From an uncultured beta proteobacterium (GTDB taxonomy: Bacteria > Pseudomonadota > Gammaproteobacteria > Burkholderiales > Burkholderiaceae), in NCBI GenBank assembly GCA_903935355.1, contig CAIZRK010000032.1, positions 1 to 40,660 on the forward strand: DNA of 40,660 bases, written 5' to 3'. The translations under genes and the position numbers were made by a program. The notes under the pieces are model-generated. The model had not been told where the DNA came from and searched no databases. It was given only the letters and a program-made list of their open reading frames with translations. Shown here piece by piece: positions 36,438 through 40,660 of this stretch (position 1 is the first letter of the stretch; each line of letters begins with the position of its first letter).

Positions 36438-37079
36438 ATGACAAAACTTACTATTACCCCAGTGCAACGCAAATCCCTTAAAGCACTCGCCCACTATCTA
36501 AGCCCTGTCGTCATGATAGGTGGTGATGGCCTCACGCCCGCCGTTATTAAAGAAGCTAAATTGGCGATTTCACATCATGGGCTTATCAAGATTAGGGTGT
36601 TTGGCGATGATCGTGAAGCGAGGGTGTCCATGTATGAAGAACTATGCGATAAATTGGGCGCAGCTCCTATTCAGCTCATTGGCAAATTATTGGTCATTTG
36701 GAGACCAAAAGATGTGGTTGATGCAGCGCTCTTAAATTTAAGTCGATCAGGCAAACAAACTAAGAAAACGTTGCAAGCACCCCGCACGAAGCGCCAGCCC
36801 AATCGCACGGTCGCAATAAAAACGGGAATTCGTACGAGCACATCTGAGAGGTCCGAAAGACGCTCAGCGGCTAGTAAATCTCCTTTTACTAGAGCCGCTG
36901 CTGTCAAAACACCAGCAAGTTCAACTGCTCCCAAGAAAAGAGTTTTGAGAGCTGATGCAGCAGAATCTAAAATTGGCTGGTCATCACCCGGCTATCGCAA
37001 AGCCACAGCAGCCCCAGCTCCAATTAAGAAGCGCAAAGTACGCATGAGCAGTACCAAGAAAAAATCCTTGGGCTCTTAA
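36438..37079 (+). CDS. yhbY: YhbY family CRM-domain RNA-binding protein with long basic C-terminal tail
   Basis: Residues 1 to about 98 form a CRM domain: ITPVQRKSLKALAHYLSPVV, then the GxxG RNA-binding loop IGGDGLTPAVIKEA, HHGLIKIRVFGDDREAR and LIGKLLVIWRP. E. coli YhbY is essentially this domain alone (97 residues) and associates with pre-50S ribosomes. Here about 110 further residues, rich in Lys, Arg, Ala, Ser and Thr and without hydrophobic core, extend the protein to 213. The tail is probably disordered and nucleic-acid binding. It is divergent from rlmE, another 50S maturation gene, and followed by a strong terminator. Confidence 0.93.
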   Translation: MTKLTITPVQRKSLKALAHYLSPVVMIGGDGLTPAVIKEAKLAISHHGLIKIRVFGDDREARVSMYEELCDKLGAAPIQLIGKLLVIWRPKDVVDAALLNLSRSGKQTKKTLQAPRTKRQPNRTVAIKTGIRTSTSERSERRSAASKSPFTRAAAVKTPASSTAPKKRVLRADAAESKIGWSSPGYRKATAAPAPIKKRKVRMSSTKKKSLGS

Positions 37080-37109
37080 TGGCATATTGAAGTTTGGTAT
37101 TTCTAAATT

Positions 37110-37135
37110 AAAAAACGCCCTGTTGGGCGTTTTTT
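37110..37135 (+). terminator. Bidirectional intrinsic terminator between yhbY and the DUF4149 gene
   Basis: AAAAAACGCCC (37110-37120) pairs perfectly with GGGCGTTTTTT (37125-37135) around a TGTT loop. The T-run serves yhbY; on the other strand the matching T-run serves the leftward carB-greA-DUF4149 transcripts, whose last stop is at 37175. Confidence 0.93.
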
Positions 37136-37174
37136 ATTGCTTATATAAATAGGGGCAAAGAATTGCATTTAAAT

Positions 37175-37639
37175 TTACTTCTTACTGAGATGCCAAACTA
37201 AAAAGATCCCTAAGAGACTCTGAATGGCATAAAGACCACTAGATACTTGATGCAGACGAGTAAATAAAGAAGCCCATGAGGATTCCATTACATACATCCC
37301 CGCCATCATTGCCTGATCTTTTAAAGAACTCATCCAAGGAATCAAAATAAAAGCGGCGCAAATCGCACAAGCAAGGATACCCAATAGGACCCATCGAATG
37401 ATGCGATATTGATTCAGACCCGCGCGAACTAAGTAGTTAGCTAGAATCATTAAGACAACACTTAAACCAACGCTCAAGTTAGCCTCGATCTTAAAAAGAC
37501 TAGCCGCCACCATACCTGCCACTTGACGATCACCCAGCGCAGAAAATAAAATCGGCACCACTACAAATCCAACAGTAATAAAACCTCCCACCCATAGACC
37601 AGCTATGAGAGTGAAAATACGCTGGGAAGTAAAATACAT
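37175..37639 (-). CDS. DUF4149 domain membrane protein
   Basis: The 154-residue protein has four predicted transmembrane helices (about 8-32, 46-69, 80-103 and 126-152). It has the DUF4149 pattern: IFTLIAGLWVGGFITVGFVV near the start, VAGMVAASLFKIEANLSVGL, and LHQVSSGLYAIQSLLGIFLV at the end. The biochemical function of the family is unknown. Its ATG overlaps the greA stop by one base (TAATG), so it is translationally coupled to greA. This greA-DUF4149 pairing is, to my knowledge, common in betaproteobacteria, which hints at a shared regulation rather than a shared mechanism. Confidence 0.85.
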   Translation of the reverse strand: MYFTSQRIFTLIAGLWVGGFITVGFVVVPILFSALGDRQVAGMVAASLFKIEANLSVGLSVVLMILANYLVRAGLNQYRIIRWVLLGILACAICAAFILIPWMSSLKDQAMMAGMYVMESSWASLFTRLHQVSSGLYAIQSLLGIFLVWHLSKK

Positions 37640-38115
37640 TAGATGTAGCGTACAGCCAAGATTTCTACTTCTCGATTGCCGCCTGGCGCCTGAACAGCCA
37701 CCACATCACCCTCTTCCTTACCAATTAAGGCGCGAGCAATGGGAGAGCTAATAGAGATTTTATTTACAGCAATATCAGCCTCATCATCACCAACGATTTG
37801 ATAGGTTAATTTAGTGCCGCCCTCTAAATCCTCAAGGTCTACCGTTGCACCAAATACAATTCGACCCGCTATATCTAACGTCGAAGGATCAATAATTTGG
37901 GCAGCAGATAACTTGCCTTCAAGCTCCTGTATACGGCCCTCAATAAAACCTTGCTTTTCTTTTGCAGCATCGTACTCAGCATTCTCAGACAGATCGCCTT
38001 GCGCACGTGCTTCAGAAATAGCATTAATCACTGAGGGACGCTCTACATGCTTTAAGCGGTGCAACTCATCCTTGAGAAGTTCTGCGCCATGTTTTGTAAT
38101 CGGAATTGTACTCAT
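37639..38115 (-). CDS. greA: Transcription elongation factor GreA
   Basis: GreA enters the RNA polymerase secondary channel and stimulates cleavage of backtracked RNA. The 158-residue protein has the N-terminal antiparallel coiled coil (about 1-76) with the acidic tip [14 protein letters not shown], and the C-terminal FKBP-like domain with [11 protein letters not shown] and [18 protein letters not shown]. The ATG at 38115 has only weak Shine-Dalgarno character. It lies 66 bp downstream of carB, with an 8-bp-stem hairpin in that spacer, and is coupled to DUF4149 through a TAATG overlap. Confidence 0.97.
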   Translation of the reverse strand: MSTIPITKHGAELLKDELHRLKHVERPSVINAISEARAQGDLSENAEYDAAKEKQGFIEGRIQELEGKLSAAQIIDPSTLDIAGRIVFGATVDLEDLEGGTKLTYQIVGDDEADIAVNKISISSPIARALIGKEEGDVVAVQAPGGNREVEILAVRYI

Positions 38116-38143
38116 GCTTCTAACCTAACCTAAATATGCTCAT

Positions 38144-38165
38144 CTATGTGCCAAATTGCACATAG
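38144..38165. repeat. Perfect inverted repeat in the carB-greA spacer
   Basis: CTATGTGC (38144-38151) and GCACATAG (38158-38165) form an 8-bp stem with a 6-nt loop, about 30 bases upstream of the greA ATG. No T-run follows on either strand, so it is not a standard terminator. It may be an operator or a leader hairpin influencing greA expression. Confidence 0.45.
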
Positions 38166-38181
38166 AGAGCTTAATTTTAGA

Positions 38182-40660
38182 TTAATTGAGGGACCGATGT
38201 AAGTTTTGAAGAGAATAAACTTCGAGAGACTCTTTACTGCCATATTGGGAGGCCATTAAACCATCCATTACCGCCCGTGCCGCACTGATGGTTGTGTAAT
38301 AAGTGACATTATTTGCCTGGGCACTAGTACGAATAGATCGCGAGTCTGCAATCGCAGTGCGAGTTTCATCGACCGTGGTAAATACTAAAGAAATCTCACC
38401 ATTCTTAATCAAATCAACAATATGGGGACGACCATCCTTGACCTTATTGACCACACTTACTGGTAAGCCAGCAGCTTCTATAGCCGCAGCAGTGCCCTTA
38501 GTAGCTACCATGGGGAAACCGAGTTGATGCAGGAGTTTGGCAACCTCTATTGCCATCGGTTTATCGCTGTCTTTAACTGTGAGAACAACAGTACCGCTCT
38601 TAGGTAGCTTAATGCCAGCACCTAATTGAGATTTAAATAGTGCTTCGCCAAAGGTTTTACCCACACCCATTACTTCACCTGTCGAGCGCATTTCAGGCCC
38701 TAAAATTGGATCGATCCCTGGGAATTTATTAAATGGGAAGACAGCCTCTTTAACTGAGAAATAAGCAGGCTTGACTTCATGATGTATCCCCTGCTGATCT
38801 AAAGTCTGGCCTACCATACATCGCGCTGCAATCTTAGCCAATTGCAAGCCAGTCGCTTTAGAAACAAAGGGCACGGTACGAGATGCGCGTGGATTGACTT
38901 CAAGAACATAAATGACATCCTGACCATCGACATTCTGAATCGCAAACTGGACATTCATGAGGCCGATTACATTCAAACCTCTAGCCATCGCTGCTGTTTG
39001 ACGTTTGATCTCCTGAACAGTCTCATCTGAAAGAGAATATGGCGGTAAAGAACAGGCAGAGTCACCAGAGTGGACGCCAGCTTGCTCAATATGCTCCATT
39101 ACCCCGCCAATAAACACGCGCTGACCATCGCTAATACAGTCGACATCACATTCAATTGCATCATTTAAAAATCGATCTAGCAATACCGGTGAGTCATGAG
39201 AAACCTTCACCGCTTCACGCATATAACGCTCAAGATCGCGTCCGTCATGCACGATTTCCATTGCACGGCCACCCAACACATAGGAAGGACGTACAACTAA
39301 GGGATAGCCAATTTCTTCAGCAAGTTTGAGAGCTTCATCTTCAGCACGAGCAGTCCGATTTGGTGGTTGGCGTAAATTAAGCTCATGCAATAACTTCTGA
39401 AAGCGTTCACGGTCTTCAGCAGCATCGATCATATCCGGAGAGGTGCCAATAATAGGTACGCCATTGGCCTCAAGATCTAAAGCCAATTTCAAAGGGGTTT
39501 GGCCGCCGTATTGAACGATTACGCCTTTGGGCTTTTCTTTCGCAACGATCTCTAAAACATCTTCTAGAGTTAAAGGTTCGAAGTACAAACGATCAGAAGT
39601 ATCGTAGTCAGTAGAAACCGTTTCTGGATTGCAGTTGACCATAATAGTTTCATAACCATCTTCGCGCATGGCTAAAGCAGCATGCACACAACAGTAATCG
39701 AATTCAATGCCTTGACCTATTCGGTTGGGGCCACCACCTAATACCATGATCTTATCTTTAGTCGTAGGCAAAGATTCGCACTCACCATGCTCTGCTTCGT
39801 ATGTGGAATAAAGGTAAGCCGTATTGGTAGAAAACTCCGCTGCACAGGTATCAACACGCTTATATACCGGCACCACTTTTAAGCGATGACGGGCAGCACG
39901 AACCGAAGATGCGTCTACTCCTAATAATTTTCCTAAGCGCCGATCTGAAAAGCCTTTTTGTTTAATGAAACGTAATTCGGCAGCAGATAAGCTATCAATC
40001 TTACGTTGCTTGAGTTCAGTTTCCATGGTGATGAGTTCTTCAATTTGCTCCAAGAACCAAGGATCTACTTTAGTCTCGTTATAAATCTCATCTAAACCCA
40101 TTCCCATACGGAAGGCATCAGCCAAATACCAAATGCGGTCTGGTCCTGGCTCGCCAATTTCTTGAATGATGTCATCTAAGTCTGTAGATACTTCATCTAA
40201 ACCATCCACGCCAACCTCTAGTCCGCGAAGAGCTTTTTGAAAAGATTCTTGGAAGGTGCGGCCAATAGCCATTACCTCGCCAACCGATTTCATCTGTGTA
40301 GTCAAACGAGAGTCAGCTTGGGGAAATTTCTCAAAGGCAAAACGAGGAATTTTGGTAACGACATAATCGATTGAAGGCTCAAAGGATGCTGGTGTTGCAC
40401 CGCCAGTAATGTCATTCTTCAATTCATCCAAGGTGTAGCCTACTGCAAGCTTTGCAGCAATCTTTGCGATTGGGAAGCCCGTCGCTTTTGAAGCCAATGC
40501 GGATGAGCGCGAAACACGTGGATTCATCTCAATCACGATCATGCGACCATCTACTGGATTGATGGAGAACTGGACGTTTGAACCGCCAGTATCTACCCCA
40601 ATTTCACGTAACACGGCAATCGATGCATTACGCATCAACTGATACTCTTTATCGGTTAAG
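38182..40660 (-). CDS. carB: Carbamoyl-phosphate synthase large subunit, partial (N-terminus beyond the window)
   Basis: CarB makes carbamoyl phosphate from bicarbonate, glutamine-derived ammonia and two ATP, for arginine and pyrimidine synthesis. The frame is open to the right edge, where it reads [13 protein letters not shown], equivalent to roughly residue 265 of full-length CarB, so about a quarter of the protein lies outside. Inside are the rest of the first ATP-grasp domain ([20 protein letters not shown]), the oligomerisation domain, the second ATP-grasp domain ([50 protein letters not shown]), and the C-terminal MGS-like allosteric domain ending near [16 protein letters not shown]. 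carA is presumably further right. greA follows after 66 bp. Confidence 0.98.
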   Translation of the reverse strand, partial: LTDKEYQLMRNASIAVLREIGVDTGGSNVQFSINPVDGRMIVIEMNPRVSRSSALASKATGFPIAKIAAKLAVGYTLDELKNDITGGATPASFEPSIDYVVTKIPRFAFEKFPQADSRLTTQMKSVGEVMAIGRTFQESFQKALRGLEVGVDGLDEVSTDLDDIIQEIGEPGPDRIWYLADAFRMGMGLDEIYNETKVDPWFLEQIEELITMETELKQRKIDSLSAAELRFIKQKGFSDRRLGKLLGVDASSVRAARHRLKVVPVYKRVDTCAAEFSTNTAYLYSTYEAEHGECESLPTTKDKIMVLGGGPNRIGQGIEFDYCCVHAALAMREDGYETIMVNCNPETVSTDYDTSDRLYFEPLTLEDVLEIVAKEKPKGVIVQYGGQTPLKLALDLEANGVPIIGTSPDMIDAAEDRERFQKLLHELNLRQPPNRTARAEDEALKLAEEIGYPLVVRPSYVLGGRAMEIVHDGRDLERYMREAVKVSHDSPVLLDRFLNDAIECDVDCISDGQRVFIGGVMEHIEQAGVHSGDSACSLPPYSLSDETVQEIKRQTAAMARGLNVIGLMNVQFAIQNVDGQDVIYVLEVNPRASRTVPFVSKATGLQLAKIAARCMVGQTLDQQGIHHEVKPAYFSVKEAVFPFNKFPGIDPILGPEMRSTGEVMGVGKTFGEALFKSQLGAGIKLPKSGTVVLTVKDSDKPMAIEVAKLLHQLGFPMVATKGTAAAIEAAGLPVSVVNKVKDGRPHIVDLIKNGEISLVFTTVDETRTAIADSRSIRTSAQANNVTYYTTISAARAVMDGLMASQYGSKESLEVYSLQNLHRSLN

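Noticed and set aside
1..40660. Mobile elements, CRISPR arrays or defence islands
   Set aside because: I saw no transposase, integrase, terminal inverted repeats flanking a gene, or spaced direct repeats; gene order and composition are uniform housekeeping chromosome.

Overview
The window looks like ordinary chromosome from a betaproteobacterium, most likely a moderately AT-rich member of the Burkholderiaceae such as Polynucleobacter. This is an inference from gene content and protein style: glnA-ntrB-ntrC order, an argA of the fused kinase-fold/GNAT type followed by yggX, a YhbY with a long basic tail, the yhbY/rlmE/ftsH/folP neighbourhood, and carB-greA-DUF4149. I see no insertion sequence, phage gene, CRISPR array or rRNA. 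Coding density is very high and no gene-free stretch exceeds 300 bases.

Region 1 (1-9.3 kb): the start of aceF and all of aceE (pyruvate dehydrogenase E2 and E1) run leftward. To their right, a membrane-bound double-PAS histidine kinase, a FixJ-type response regulator, folD (one-carbon metabolism) and an M3 oligopeptidase run rightward. Region 2 (9.35-24.8 kb): a long leftward block. Read in its own direction it holds hrpA, a YVTN propeller protein, a polysaccharide-deacetylase-like protein, a sterol-desaturase-like membrane hydroxylase, an EI24/CysZ-like membrane protein, a stand-alone molybdopterin-binding-fold protein, the nitrogen-control operon glnA-ntrB-ntrC, xthA and a ThDP-dependent 2-oxo acid decarboxylase. 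Two NtrC-type dyads, 51 bp apart, lie upstream of glnA.

Region 3 (24.8-29 kb): argA and yggX run rightward, followed by a gap that appears to encode a structured small RNA with its own promoter and terminator. rpiA (leftward) and tal (rightward) diverge from a 97-bp spacer, so two non-oxidative pentose-phosphate genes sit back to back; trxC follows. Region 4 (29-40.66 kb): DUF2892, rlmB and rnr run leftward, tRNA-Leu(CAG) rightward, then folP, ftsH and rlmE leftward with yhbY divergent. After a strong terminator come DUF4149, greA and carB, all leftward; carB runs off the right edge.

The observations most worth following are: (i) the candidate small RNA at about 26605-26746; (ii) an NtrC whose sigma-54 contact loop reads GAFAGA instead of GAFTGA, together with a glnA control region that has good NtrC dyads and a plausible sigma-70 promoter but no recognisable -24/-12 promoter; (iii) argA, whose promoter seems to place transcription start at the ATG; and (iv) an RNase R lacking the usual N-terminal helix-turn-helix region and carrying an insertion in its catalytic domain. 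I did not find a clear multi-gene novel defence or biosynthetic system; the least understood gene group is the envelope cluster at 16.1-20.7 kb.
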